DNA of 64,000 nucleotides, taken from NCBI RefSeq assembly GCF_001653515.1, contig NZ_LYOY01000029.1:744001-808000 (forward strand). The letters are read 5' to 3'. This DNA is from Streptomyces sp. ERV7. Its GTDB lineage: Bacteria > Actinomycetota > Actinomycetes > Streptomycetales > Streptomycetaceae. Every line of letters begins with the position of its first letter. Within the stretch, counting starts at the first letter, position 1. A program made the translations under genes and the position numbers. The notes under the pieces are model-generated. The model was not told where the DNA came from. It saw only the letters and a list, made by a program, of their open reading frames with translations, and ran no database searches. Below, in pieces: positions 17,230 to 24,845 of the stretch.

Positions 17230-18627
17230 GTGGTACGTGGACGGCGTGTACGGGGTACGGGAGTGGCGCGGCTCGCCCTGTTGGTCGCTTCTCTGACGGT
17301 CGGCGCCGTGCTCGCGCCGGTCCCGGCGCAGGCGCAGGCCCCGGCCGCGACGGGGGCACCGCCGACGGTGGAGGAGCGGCGCCTGGACCTGGCCGTGCCG
17401 CAGGAGATACTCCGGCGCTCCGGGTTCGACGACGTGGCCGCGCGGTTCGCGCGCGAGCTGGACGGCGTACGGTCCTACCGGCAGGCCGAGCGGCTGGTCA
17501 CCCGCGAGGGCGCGGCGCTGTGGCGGCGGGCGGTGGACCGGGCCCAGGGGCGCGGCGACGCGGGCGGCGACCTGAGCCGCGGCGACGACCGGCCGCTGTA
17601 CTGGGCGCGGCTGGGGATGACGCGGGAACTGCGGGGCTGGGAGCCGGGGTTCGGGCTCTCCGCTTCCCGGCGGACGGCGCTCCTCGATCTCCTCGAACGG
17701 GGTTCGCGGGGCCAGGACTCGATCGCGTACGGCACGGGCACGAGCTACAAGAGGATCCTGGTCACCGGGTTCGACCCGTTCACGCTCGACCGTGACATCC
17801 GGATCGGCAATCCGTCGGGGGCGACGGCGCTGGCGCTGGACGGCACGTGGATCCGTACGGCCGCCGGGCCCGCCCGGATCGAGACGGCCATGTTCCCCGT
17901 CCGCTGGGGCGACTTCGCGGCGGGCACGGTCGAGCGGACGCTGCGGCCGGTGCTGCCCCGGGTCGACCTGTTCACCACGGTGAGCCAGGGGCGGGTCGGG
18001 CGGATCGACGTCGAGCGGTTCACCGGGGCGTGGCGGGGCGGGTTCCCGGACAACGAGAACGTGTCGCGCACGGAGACCGTGCCGGTCTCCGACCCGGCGA
18101 GCCAGCCGCAGTGGACGGCGACGACGCTGCCGTACGAGGCGATCGTGGCGGCTCGTACGGGGCCGTTCCCGGTGTACGACCACACGTCGGTGACGGAGAT
18201 TCCGGCGGGTGGGACGGGGCCGGTGGTCCGGGACTCCGGGCCGACGGAGGGGTCCGTGGGTGGGCGGCTGCGGCTGGCCGAGCTCGCCGACGAGGAGTGG
18301 GTGGCGGGCAGCACCCGCCCCGAGGACACGCTGATGCGGCCGGTCCTGGAGGCCGGGTTCCGGCCGCGTACGACGCTCGTCGTACGGGACTGGATCGCCA
18401 AGCAGGGCTTCGTCGCGGCCGGTCTGGGCGTGACCCTGCTGCCGGCCCTGGCCGCCGACTCGGTCCGCTCCGACATCGTGCTCGTACCGGTCCACCCGGA
18501 CGACGTGCCGCACCGGGCGGTCTACGCGGCGACTCCGCACGGCCGCGCCGACTCCCCGGCGGTGGCCGCCTTCCTCACCGAACTCCGGGCGGTCGCGGGG
18601 CAGCTCAGCCGGTCGGGCCGCCCGTAG
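17230..18627 (+). CDS. in-frame chimera: secreted peptidase-C15-like N-terminus fused to LysR C-terminus
   Basis: A 465-residue open frame made of two unrelated parts. Residues 1-36 are a signal peptide. Residues about 45-343 match secreted pyroglutamyl-peptidase-like proteins ('RILVTGFDPF', 'IRIGNPSGATALALDG', 'SDPASQPQWTATTLPYEAI'). From about residue 347 the sequence is the end of a LysR substrate-binding domain ('LRLAELADEEWVAGS', 'KQGFVAAGLGVTLLPALAAD', 'SPAVAAFLTELRAVAG'). The junction near 18259-18270 is in frame. The C15 catalytic Cys/His region is missing and the LysR HTH is missing, so neither activity should remain. A deletion fusing two genes, or an assembly error, explains it. 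The 3' end overlaps the convergent EI24 gene by 23 bp. Confidence 0.7.
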   Translation: MVRGRRVRGTGVARLALLVASLTVGAVLAPVPAQAQAPAATGAPPTVEERRLDLAVPQEILRRSGFDDVAARFARELDGVRSYRQAERLVTREGAALWRRAVDRAQGRGDAGGDLSRGDDRPLYWARLGMTRELRGWEPGFGLSASRRTALLDLLERGSRGQDSIAYGTGTSYKRILVTGFDPFTLDRDIRIGNPSGATALALDGTWIRTAAGPARIETAMFPVRWGDFAAGTVERTLRPVLPRVDLFTTVSQGRVGRIDVERFTGAWRGGFPDNENVSRTETVPVSDPASQPQWTATTLPYEAIVAARTGPFPVYDHTSVTEIPAGGTGPVVRDSGPTEGSVGGRLRLAELADEEWVAGSTRPEDTLMRPVLEAGFRPRTTLVVRDWIAKQGFVAAGLGVTLLPALAADSVRSDIVLVPVHPDDVPHRAVYAATPHGRADSPAVAAFLTELRAVAGQLSRSGRP

Positions 18628-19405
18628 CCGGCTCGGGCCACGGCTGCGGCTCCGGCTCCGGCGCCGTCTCCTCCAGCAGGTCCCGCACCATCAGCGTCGC
18701 CCCCGCCACCGCCCCGGGCATCAGGAACACCGCCACGAACGGCACCAGGAACGCCAGCGTCAGCGGGACGCCGAAGCCCAGGACCAGCATGCGGCGCGTA
18801 CGCAGCAGGGCGAGGCGGTCCGCCAGTTCCACTCCCCGGCGCTGGAGCGCGACCGCCGTGAGCTCCTCGGTGAGGAAGAACCCGGAGACGCAGAAGCCGA
18901 TCGCGGGCACCACCGTCTGGCCGACCACCGGCAGGAAGCCGAGGGCGAAGAGGACGATCCCGTACAGGACGACGCGGGTCAGGACGCGTACGGAGTCACG
19001 GGCGGAGATCCACAGCTCGCGCCAGAGCGGCAGGCCGGACTCCGGTGCCTCGCCGCCGCTCTCCGCGCGGTCGACGTCCTCGGACAGCTTCTCGTAGAAG
19101 GGCTGGCCGACCAGGAGGGTCACCGCGGTGAAGGTGATGACCGCCAGGAACAGGCCGAACACGAAGACCAGCGCCGTCAGGAAGCCCCGGAACAGGCTCA
19201 GCCACGGCGAGGACCAGTCGTCGGCGAACGGCGTCGCCCAGCCGACGAAGTCGTCCGCGCCGTAGGCGAGGCCGGTCAGCGCCGCCGCGTACAGGACCAG
19301 GGTGACGAGCCCGGGCAGCAGCCCGACCCCGAGGGACCGGCCGTGCCCGGTGACCCATCGCTGCCCTTTGACCAGATAACCGAAGCCCGCCCCGAGATCA
19401 CGCAT
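18605..19405 (-). CDS. EI24/CysZ-like membrane protein
   Basis: A 266-residue integral membrane protein with about six hydrophobic segments and the EI24-family pattern near the start ('GFGYLVKGQRWVTGHGRSLG'). It also contains 'LLVGQPFYEKLSEDVD' and 'LGFLPVVGQTVVPAIGF'. Relatives include CysZ sulfate transporters, but most actinobacterial members are uncharacterised. The C-terminus is Pro/Glu-rich. Start ATG 19405. It is convergent with the chimeric gene and overlaps it at the stop codons. Confidence 0.78.
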   Translation of the reverse strand: MRDLGAGFGYLVKGQRWVTGHGRSLGVGLLPGLVTLVLYAAALTGLAYGADDFVGWATPFADDWSSPWLSLFRGFLTALVFVFGLFLAVITFTAVTLLVGQPFYEKLSEDVDRAESGGEAPESGLPLWRELWISARDSVRVLTRVVLYGIVLFALGFLPVVGQTVVPAIGFCVSGFFLTEELTAVALQRRGVELADRLALLRTRRMLVLGFGVPLTLAFLVPFVAVFLMPGAVAGATLMVRDLLEETAPEPEPQPWPEPATGGPTG

Positions 19406-19470
19406 GGCCGAACTCTATCGGCCGGTAACCGCCCCTCCCGTACGGGAGTTCCCCGCCCCGGAGCACGGCG

Positions 19471-19500
19471 AAGGGCCGCACCCCGCCGGGTGCGGCCCTT
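19471..19500 (-). terminator. terminator downstream of ohr
   Basis: A perfect 13-bp stem (AAGGGCCGCACCC and complement) with CGCC loop lies 20 bp past the ohr stop codon. It probably works in either direction. Confidence 0.85.
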
Positions 19501-19519
19501 CCCACAGCCGCGCGGACCC

Positions 19520-19945
19520 TCAGGCGACCGCGAGGTCCACCGTGATGTTGCCGCGGGTGGCCTTCGAGTACGGGCACACCTGGTGCGCCTTCTCGACGAG
19601 CTCGCGCGCGGTGGCCGCGTCCACGTTCGGGATGGCCGCGGAGATCTTCACGATGATGCCGAAGCCGTCGTCGTTCTTGCCGATGCCGACCTCGGCGGTG
19701 ACCGTCGAGCCGGATATGTCGGCGTTCTCCTGGCGTGCGACCACACCGAGGGCGCCCTGGAAGCAGGCGCTGAAACCGGCCGCGAACAGCTGCTCCGGGT
19801 TGGTGCCCGCGCCGCTGCCACCCATCGCCTTCGGCGGGTTCACGACCACGTCGAGCGTGCCGTCGTCGGTGGCGACCCGGCCGTCCCGGCCGTTCTCGGC
19901 GGTGGCGACGGCGGTGTACAGAACGTCGGACTGCTGGATGGACAT
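19520..19945 (-). CDS. ohr: organic hydroperoxide resistance protein (Ohr/OsmC family)
   Basis: A 141-residue cytosolic thiol peroxidase that reduces organic hydroperoxides using lipoyl or other dithiol donors. The two catalytic Cys are present: Cys61 in 'FSACFQGALGVVA' and Cys124 in 'QVCPYSKATRGN'. Ohr hallmarks 'NPEQLFAAGFSAC' and 'LYTAVATAENGRDG' are intact. ATG 19945 has an AGGAGGAGC RBS. No OhrR gene is adjacent; the nearest MarR-type regulator is at 21203. A 40-bp inverted repeat lies 60 bp upstream. Confidence 0.93.
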   Translation of the reverse strand: MSIQQSDVLYTAVATAENGRDGRVATDDGTLDVVVNPPKAMGGSGAGTNPEQLFAAGFSACFQGALGVVARQENADISGSTVTAEVGIGKNDDGFGIIVKISAAIPNVDAATARELVEKAHQVCPYSKATRGNITVDLAVA

Positions 19946-20004
19946 GCTGGGTGCTCCTCCTGCTCGTCCCCGGCCGCTCGCGCCCACGACAGCCGGGATG
20001 TGGA

Positions 20005-20044
20005 AAGACCTTATCGGATGGCGGAAGTCATCCGATAAGGTCTT
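20005..20044. promoter_or_regulatory. 40-bp near-palindrome upstream of ohr: 16-bp perfect arms
   Basis: AAGACCTTATCGGATG (20005-20020) and its exact complement (20029-20044) flank GCGGAAGT. It lies between the oxidoreductase stop (20070) and the ohr start (19945). It could be a terminator for the former or an operator for ohr. The absence of a GC-rich base to the stem and the inner ATCGGAT/ATCCGAT halves leave both open. Confidence 0.6.
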
Positions 20045-20069
20045 CACGGTTCCACGGGCGTGGCAGAGG

Positions 20070-21098
20070 TCACTCGCCCAGCGAGACGACCATCTTTCCG
20101 GTGTTCTCTCCCCGGAGCATGCCGAGGAAGGCGTCCGCGGCGTTGTCGATGCCCGCGACGACCGTCTCGCCGTACTTGAGCTCGCCGGAGGCGATCCAGC
20201 CGGCCACCTCCTGGACGAACTGCGGCTGGAGCGCCGCGTGGTCGCCGACCAGGACGCCCTGGAGGCGCAGCCGCTTGCCGATGATCATGGCCATGTTGCG
20301 GGGGCCCGGCGTCGGCTCGGTGTCGTTGTAGCCGGCGATCATGCCGCAGATGGTGGCGCGGCCGTGCACGTTCAGCGAGGAGATCGCCGCTTCCAGGTGC
20401 TCGCCGCCGACGTTGTCGAAGTAGACGTCGATGCCGTCCGGGGCGGCCGCGCGCAGCTGGTCGCGGACCGGGCCGTTCTTGTAGTTGAAGGCGGCGTCGA
20501 AGCCCAGCTCCTCCACCAGCCACTTCACCTTCTCGTCGGAGCCGGCCGAGCCGATCACCCGCGAGGCGCCCTTGAGGCGGGCCAGCTGGCCGACCTGGCT
20601 GCCGACCGCACCGGCCGCACCGGAGACGAAGACCGCGTCGCCCTCCTTGAAGGAGGCGACGTCGAACAGGCCCGCGTAGGCGGTCAGACCCGTCATGCCG
20701 AGCACGCCGAGGTACGCGGAGAGCGGGGCCAGCTTCGCGTCGACCTTGGTGGCGTGCCGGGCGTCCACATCGGCGTACTCGCGCCAGCCCAGCCCGTGCA
20801 GCACGTGGTCGCCGACGGCGAAACGCTCGTCGTTGGAGGCGACGACCTCGCCCACCGCGCCGCCGTCCATCGGCTTGTCGAGCTGGAACGGCGGAATGTA
20901 CGACTTCACGTCGTTCATACGACCGCGCATGTACGGGTCGACGGACATGAAGAGGTTGCGGACCAGGATCCGGCCCTCGGCGGGCGCGGCGACCGGGACC
21001 TCACGGAGCGCGAAGTCGGTCGGGACCGGCCAGCCGTGCGGGCGGGCGACGAGGTGCCATTCACGGCCGGTGGCGGGGAGTGCGGACGGTGCGGACAT
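20070..21098 (-). CDS. zinc-free MDR NADP-dependent oxidoreductase (alkenal/one reductase-like)
   Basis: A 342-residue medium-chain reductase. The nucleotide-binding motif is 'VSGAAGAVGSQVGQLARLKG'. Family signatures include 'SVDPYMRGRM', 'GMTGLTAYAGL' and 'VDVYFDNVGGEHLEAA'-like sequence. It lacks the catalytic zinc Cys/His ligands, as in leukotriene B4 12-hydroxydehydrogenase/CurA-type double-bond reductases. It probably reduces alpha,beta-unsaturated carbonyls with NADPH. Start ATG 21098 has an AGGAGG RBS. It is divergent from a MarR gene that probably controls it. Confidence 0.85.
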   Translation of the reverse strand: MSAPSALPATGREWHLVARPHGWPVPTDFALREVPVAAPAEGRILVRNLFMSVDPYMRGRMNDVKSYIPPFQLDKPMDGGAVGEVVASNDERFAVGDHVLHGLGWREYADVDARHATKVDAKLAPLSAYLGVLGMTGLTAYAGLFDVASFKEGDAVFVSGAAGAVGSQVGQLARLKGASRVIGSAGSDEKVKWLVEELGFDAAFNYKNGPVRDQLRAAAPDGIDVYFDNVGGEHLEAAISSLNVHGRATICGMIAGYNDTEPTPGPRNMAMIIGKRLRLQGVLVGDHAALQPQFVQEVAGWIASGELKYGETVVAGIDNAADAFLGMLRGENTGKMVVSLGE

Positions 21099-21121
21099 GG
21101 GGTGCGTCCTCCTGCGACAAA

Positions 21122-21196
21122 TTACTTCCGGTTACTTCATGTACTGAAACAACCATGCTCCTGGATATTTGAGATTGTCAAGTAACTCGGTACGCT
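21122..21196. promoter_or_regulatory. divergent promoter with TTACTT repeats (probable MarR operator)
   Basis: TTACTT occurs at 21122-21127 and 21132-21137, with the inverted copy AAGTAA at 21180-21185. The -10 box TACGCT (21191-21196) precedes the MarR ATG by 6 nt. Confidence 0.55.
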
Positions 21197-21202
21197 GGTT
21201 CC

Positions 21203-21625
21203 ATGGCCACGCGTATGGATCCCCTCACCGTCGAAGTCGTCGAGCTCATCGGCTCCGTGGTGGCGCGCTACCACGAGGAGTACGAGCGGGCCGCCGCCGA
21301 GCACGCGCTCACCGGCGCGCAGGCGCGGGTGCTCGGGCTGCTCTCACTGGAACCGGTGCCGATGCGGCAGATCGCGCGCAAGCTGAAGTGCGAGCCGTCG
21401 AACGTCACGGGGATCATCGACCGCCTGGAGGCGCGCGGCCTCGTCGAGCGCCGCCCCGACCCGGCCGACCGCCGGGTGAAGCTGGCCGCCCCCACGGAGG
21501 AGGGCCTGCGCACGGCGGCCCGCCTGCGCGACTCCCTGGACTTCGCCCGCGAACCGCTGGCGCAGCTGTCGTCCGACGAGCGGACGGTGCTGCGGGATCT
21601 GCTGCGGCGGATGCTGGGGCAGTGA
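21203..21625 (+). CDS. MarR-family transcriptional regulator
   Basis: A 140-residue winged-helix regulator. The HTH is 'MRQIARKLKCEPSNVTGIIDRLEARGLVERR', followed by the wing 'DPADRRVKLAAPTEEG'. One Cys (in 'KLKCEPS') sits in the recognition region rather than near the N-terminus, so it is not an obvious OhrR-type redox sensor. It probably represses the divergent oxidoreductase gene and itself. It is likely leaderless. Confidence 0.88.
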   Translation: MATRMDPLTVEVVELIGSVVARYHEEYERAAAEHALTGAQARVLGLLSLEPVPMRQIARKLKCEPSNVTGIIDRLEARGLVERRPDPADRRVKLAAPTEEGLRTAARLRDSLDFAREPLAQLSSDERTVLRDLLRRMLGQ

Positions 21626-21639
21626 CGGCCCGGGGTTCA

Positions 21640-21900
21640 TCCGCGGGCCGGTGAGTGGCCGGTCGCGCGGTTCCCCGCGCCCCTGTTCGTCCGGTGCTCA
21701 CCTGCGGACCGTGGGTGGCCGGTCGCGCGGTTCCCCCGCGCCCCTCAGTCGGTCCGCCGGGCCCTGGGAATGTGGCTCGGGCCAAGGTGCCTAGGGGCGC
21801 GGGGAACTGCGCGATCAGCCCCCACCGGCCCGCGGAGAAACACCGGCCCCTTCAGGGGCGGGGGGAACTGCGCGGCCAGCCCCCACCGGCCCGCAGATGA
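21640..21900. repeat. cluster of four intergenic repeat copies (two direct, two inverted)
   Basis: Two forward copies (about 21641-21686 and 21699-21748, containing GGCCGGTCGCGCGGTTCC) are followed by two inverted copies (about 21793-21838 and 21856-21899, containing GGGGAACTGCGCG). Both carry the GCGCCCCT/AGGGGCGC core of the family at 9470-9653. No gene is seen in 21626-22165. Confidence 0.75.
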
Positions 21901-22079
21901 ACCCCGGGCACAAAGCACGCGCAGGTCGCGCGGAGCTACAGGCACCACCACAGGAAGCGGCTGCACGTCTTGGTCGGCGTCGGTGTAGGGGGCGGCTGCG
22001 GCGGGGCCGGGGGCGAGTCGGACGTGGACGGCTGCGGAGACGTGGACGGCGCCTCACCGCCCGGCGGCCCCGCACGCAA

Positions 22080-22112
22080 AGAGCCCCGACCACAAGTTGG
22101 TCGAGGCTCTCC
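22080..22112 (-). terminator. probable terminator of the CAU tRNA gene
   Basis: Arms GAGCC/GGCTC and CGACCA/TGGTCG form an interrupted stem around CAAGT, 54 bp downstream of the tRNA in its direction of transcription. Confidence 0.6.
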
Positions 22113-22165
22113 CCCGCGCAGGCGAACTCCACAGGTTGAAACGTTTCTGCGCAGGGAACGCAGAG

Positions 22166-22239
22166 TGGGGCGGGTGGGACTCGAACCCACGGCCGACGGA
22201 TTATGAGTCCGCTGCTCTAACCGGCTGAGCTACCGCCCC
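22166..22239 (-). tRNA. tRNA with CAU anticodon (Met elongator or Ile2)
   Basis: The minus strand gives a 74-nt cloverleaf. The acceptor is GGGGCGG/CCGCCCC with discriminator A. The D-loop is TAGCTCAGCCGGTTAGAGC, the anticodon loop is CTCATAA and the T-arm is GTGGGTTCGAGTCCCAC. The CAU anticodon cannot separate elongator Met from Ile2 (which needs lysidine) by eye. No CCA is encoded. Confidence 0.92.
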
Positions 22240-22372
22240 TAACGGCGCGTCGCGCACATTTGTGCGCGCCGTCTGCCGCAGCATAGCCGCTCATACGATC
22301 TCCTGCCTCGGATGGTCGGCAACGCACGCCCATGAGGACCCCGTCACGCCCCGCGCGGTTCCCCCGGGCATG

Positions 22373-22399
22373 AAAAAGGACCCTCAAGGGGCCCTTTTC
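22373..22399 (-). terminator. terminator of the tRNA-Asn array
   Basis: On the minus strand AAAAGGGCCCC, TTGA and GGGTCCTTTTT form a stem with a T-run directly after the last tRNA-Asn. Confidence 0.75.
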
Positions 22400-22403
22400 A
22401 CTG

Positions 22404-22476
22404 CTCTCCCGACTGGACTCGAACCAGTAACCTGCCGGTTAACAGCCGGCTGCTCTGCCAATTGAGCTACAGGAGA
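22404..22476 (-). tRNA. tRNA-Asn(GTT), copy 4 in transcription order
   Basis: A 73-nt cloverleaf with anticodon GTT (loop CTGTTAA), discriminator G and T-arm ACTGGTTCGAGTCCAGT. The acceptor TCTCCTG/CGGGAGA is fully matched and differs from the other copies at the 3' side. Confidence 0.95.
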
Positions 22477-22481
22477 CCGAG

Positions 22482-22554
22482 CTCCCCCGACTGGACTCGA
22501 ACCAGTAACCTGCCGGTTAACAGCCGGCTGCTCTGCCAATTGAGCTACAGGAGA
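22482..22554 (-). tRNA. tRNA-Asn(GTT), copy 3, hybrid acceptor stem
   Basis: The body is identical to its neighbours. The acceptor is TCTCCTG with CGGGGGA, leaving a T3-G wobble. It looks like the 5' half of the 22404 gene joined to the 3' half of the 22638 gene. Confidence 0.95.
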
Positions 22555-22559
22555 CCGAG

Positions 22560-22632
22560 CTCCCCCGACTGGACTCGAACCAGTAACCTGCCGGTTAACA
22601 GCCGGCTGCTCTGCCAATTGAGCTACAGGAGA
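22560..22632 (-). tRNA. tRNA-Asn(GTT), copy 2, hybrid acceptor stem
   Basis: Exact duplicate of the 22482-22554 gene, including the wobble acceptor. Separated by the same 5-nt spacer CCGAG, giving a 78-bp period. Confidence 0.95.
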
Positions 22633-22637
22633 CCGAG

Positions 22638-22710
22638 CTCCCCCGACTGGACTCGAACCAGTAACCTGCCGGTTAACAGCCGGCTGCTCTGCCAATTGAG
22701 CTACAGGGGA
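22638..22710 (-). tRNA. tRNA-Asn(GTT), copy 1 (promoter-proximal)
   Basis: The acceptor TCCCCTG/CGGGGGA is matched except the T6-G pair shared by all copies. This is the first gene transcribed in the array. Confidence 0.95.
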
Positions 22711-22903
22711 ATGTCTCGTTGCATCGAACGTACCTACCCCGGGTGTCCCCGGGCGGCGTGCGCTCGCTGCGACACATACATTAGCGCAAGCAGGGGGGTG
22801 CTCCGCCAATCGGTTCCGCCCCGGGTGATCACAGGGCTGCACGGGTAGGCGCAGCACAGACGCCACAGCGACGTCAGACAGACGCCACAGAAGGGTGACC
22901 GCC

Positions 22904-23215
22904 ATGCGCTACCGGCTCACGTTCGCCGTCGGACTCGTCGTCGGGTACGTGCTCGGGACCCGGGCCGGACGCGAGCGGTACGAGCAGCTGAAGAAGTCCG
23001 CCCGGCAGGTCGCGCAGAACCCGGCCGTCCGCAACACCGCCGAGTCGGCCGCCCAGAACGGCCGCGCGTACGCGGGCAAGGCCTTCCACGCGGTGAGCGA
23101 GAAGGTCTCCGAGAAGGTCGGGGACAAGGCGCCGAAGTCGATCGCCGACCGGGTGCGGTCGCTGCGCGAGCGCGGCCAGGACACCGAGGACGACTGGGGC
23201 ACCAGCAACACCTGA
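22904..23215 (+). CDS. YtxH-like small membrane-anchored protein
   Basis: A 103-residue protein with an N-terminal membrane segment, 'YRLTFAVGLVVGYVLGTRAG', rich in small residues as in YtxH/gas-vesicle-like proteins. A long, charged Lys/Glu/Ala helix follows ('SEKVSEKVGDKAPKSIADRVRSLRERG'). Function is unknown; such proteins are often stress-related. ATG 22904 is preferred over GTG 22895 because the membrane segment then begins at once. A perfect hairpin ends the transcript. Confidence 0.7.
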   Translation: MRYRLTFAVGLVVGYVLGTRAGRERYEQLKKSARQVAQNPAVRNTAESAAQNGRAYAGKAFHAVSEKVSEKVGDKAPKSIADRVRSLRERGQDTEDDWGTSNT

Positions 23216-23250
23216 CCCCCGGTGCAGGCCGCACCGGCAAGACCCGGCGG

Positions 23251-23278
23251 ACGCGGGGGGCCCGGTGGCCCCCCGCGT
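23251..23278 (+). terminator. perfect 12-bp stem terminator after the YtxH-like gene
   Basis: ACGCGGGGGGCC and its exact complement flank CGGT. Confidence 0.8.
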
Positions 23279-23295
23279 GATGCAGAATCGTGCGC

Positions 23296-24724
23296 ATGGG
23301 GATAGTCGCCGGGCTGGACAGCTCTTCCGCCTTCACACGCATCGTCGTCTGCGACACCGACACCGGTGCCGTCCTGCGGCAGGGGTATGCCCCGCATCCC
23401 GTCGACCCGAAGGCCACCGAGGTCGATCCGCAGGCCTGGCTGCTCTCGCTCGGCGAGGCCGCGGCGGGCGGCCTGCTCGAAGGTGTGCAGGCCATCGGGG
23501 TCGCCGCCCAGCAGCACGCGCTGATCGCGCTCGACGGCCAGGGCGCGCTCATCCGGGCCGCGCTGACCGGCAACGACAAGCGCGCCCAGGTCGCCGCGGC
23601 GGATCTGACCGACGCGCTCGGCGGGCGGGAGGCGTGGGCCAAGGCCGTCGGCTGTGTGCCGCAGGCCGCCCAGGCCGTGGCGAAGCTGCGCTGGCTGGCC
23701 CGTAACGAACCGGAGACCGCCCAGCGCACCGCCGCGATCGTCCAGGCGCACGACTGGCTGGTGTGGCAGCTGCTCGGCCGCCCGGCCCGTCGCACCACCG
23801 ACCGCGGCGCCGCGTCCGGCACCGGCTACTGGTCGGCCGCGACCGGCTTCTACCGCCCCGACCTGGTCGAGCTCGCGCTCGGCCACCACGTGGCGCTCCC
23901 CGAGGTGCTCGGGCCCTCCGACGCGGCCGGCACCACCCCCGAAGGGCTGCTGATCTCGGCCGGCACCGGCGAGACGATGGCCGCCGCGTTCGGGCTCGGC
24001 GTCGGGCCCGGCGACGCGGTCGTCTCGCTCGGGGCATCCGGTTCCGTCATGGCCGTGCACCACGAGGCGCTGGCCGACCCGGCCGGGATGATTACGTCGT
24101 TCGCCGACGCCACCGGCCGCCATCTGCCCGTCGTGCATACGAGCAACGCGGTACGGGCGCTGCGCGGCACGGCGGAGATGCTCGGCACCGAGAGCCTGGA
24201 GGAGCTCTCCGCGCTGGCGCTGAAGTCGACTCCGGGCGCCAGCGGGCTCGTCCTGCTGCCGTATCTGGAGGGTGAGCGCACGCCCCGGCTGCCGCACGCG
24301 GCCGGCACGCTGGCCGGGCTGCGGCGCGAGTCGATGAAGCCCGAGCACCTGGCGCGGGCCGCCTTCGAGGGCATGCTCTGCTCGCTGGCGGACGCGCTCG
24401 ACGTGCTGCGGCTGCGCGGGGTCGAGGTGCGGCGGGTCTTCCTGCTCGGGGCGGCGGCCGAACTGCCCGCCGTGCAGGCGGCGGCGCCCGCGATCCTGGG
24501 CACCCAGGTGGTCGTGCCGCAGCCCGCCGAGTACGCGGCGCTCGGCGCGGCCCGCCAGGCCGCCGCAGGGCAGCCTCGCCGCGCACACCCCGCCGGCCTG
24601 GCAGGGCGCGGCCGCGCAGGTCTTCGAGCCGGGCGAGGAGCTGGCCGTGGGGCAGGCGGTGCGCCAGCAGTACATCGCTACGCGCGACGAGATCCACCCG
24701 GGCGCGTTCGACCCGGGCGTCTGA
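23296..24724 (+). pseudogene. xylB: FGGY-family sugar kinase (xylulokinase-like), frameshifted near the 3' end
   Basis: The first 425 or so codons encode an FGGY carbohydrate kinase: 'AGLDSSSAFTRIVVCDTDTG', 'GVAAQQHALIAL', 'LISAGTGETMAAAFG', 'GASGSVMAVH' and 'LVLLPYLEGERTPRLPHA'. Near 24555-24570 the frame changes. The natural C-terminus, 'GSLAAHTPPAWQG' to 'ATRDEIHPGAFDPGV', is intact in the next frame and stops at 24724. A 2-nt deletion or 1-nt insertion (mod 3) explains it. Without it the protein would be about 475 residues, normal for XylB, which phosphorylates D-xylulose. A CAGAAT box 7 nt before ATG 23296 suggests a leaderless start. A sequencing error is possible. Confidence 0.8.
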
Positions 24725-24845
24725 GGTCCGTTCTTGACCGATCCTTTTGCATCGCCCTGGGCTTAATCGCTTGGGGTTGCGGGGGTGGGGTGCCGCAAGA
24801 TGGGAGGCCGAACCCCTCGATCTTGCCGACCCGGAGAGCCTTCAC

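Noticed and set aside
22384..22905. Repeated-peptide protein (tandem 26-residue units) and possible CRISPR array
   Set aside because: The 78-bp period is the tRNA-Asn array; repeat units fold as tRNAs and there are no variable spacers.
24734..24748. Third operator of the 40127 TetR upstream of the ABC exporter
   Set aside because: Only a partial match and 110 bp before the gene; kept as a remark only.
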